A stretch of DNA of 64,000 bases from Microvelia longipes (Eukaryota > Arthropoda > Insecta > Hemiptera > Veliidae): NCBI GenBank assembly GCA_018340805.1, contig JACMZG010001870.1, positions 50,975,861-51,039,860 on the forward strand, written 5' to 3'. Within the stretch, counting starts at the first letter, position 1. More model-generated notes on the stretch are below. The model saw only the letters and a list, made by a program, of their open reading frames with translations. It was not told the origin of the DNA and made no database searches. The DNA is not shown here.

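Overview
The window is nuclear DNA of an animal, most likely an arthropod and probably an insect. It is AT-rich, with U2-type introns, tRNA- and 5S-derived SINEs, 5'-truncated non-LTR retrotransposons, hAT, pogo and foldback elements, and many minisatellites. The species cannot be fixed from the sequence alone.

The backbone is one gene on the + strand. Twenty-two consecutive exons (14813 to beyond 64000) encode Marf1 (meiosis regulator and mRNA stability factor 1, limkain b1). I linked them by matching reading phase at every splice junction. They cover the tail of the first RRM, a Ser/Asn-rich linker, the second RRM, eight LOTUS/OST-HTH domains and part of the disordered C-terminal tail. About 1135 codons are present. 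The NYN nuclease domain and most of RRM1 should lie upstream and were not found in the window. Marf1 is an RNA-binding post-transcriptional regulator best known from oocytes.

Layout. 1-7048 is a head-to-tail array (about 11 units of about 636 bp, minus strand) of an intronless piece of a diverged Rpt4/PSMC6 proteasome ATPase gene. It breaks off in mid-unit at a single N (7049), which looks like an assembly join. 7050-10395 holds tandem repeats (a pyrimidine/AT direct-repeat pair, a 43-bp minisatellite). 10.4-14.8 kb is repeat-rich non-coding DNA. From 14.8 kb on, Marf1 exons of 79-271 bp sit in introns filled with mobile elements: a tRNA-like SINE with clear target-site duplications (three copies), a second tRNA-SINE family, a 5S-rRNA-like SINE, two hAT-type MITE families with 8-bp target duplications, three foldback elements with variable arm number, a pogo/Tigger remnant, and a near-complete non-LTR retrotransposon (48637-52783) whose ORF1 carries an SGNH/GDSL hydrolase domain.

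The points most worth a second look are the Rpt4 exon-like array, a GC-rich cluster of GCGAAGC hairpins (62045-62284), hammerhead-ribozyme-like cores with a compensated stem II (40405 and 56193), foldback elements with tandemly repeated arms, a GC-AG intron in Marf1, and the number of transposons and minisatellites lying within tens of bases of Marf1 splice sites. Single-base indels cluster in tandem repeats and homopolymers while Marf1 exons are clean, so the assembly is probably a long-read one that is imperfectly polished in repeats.
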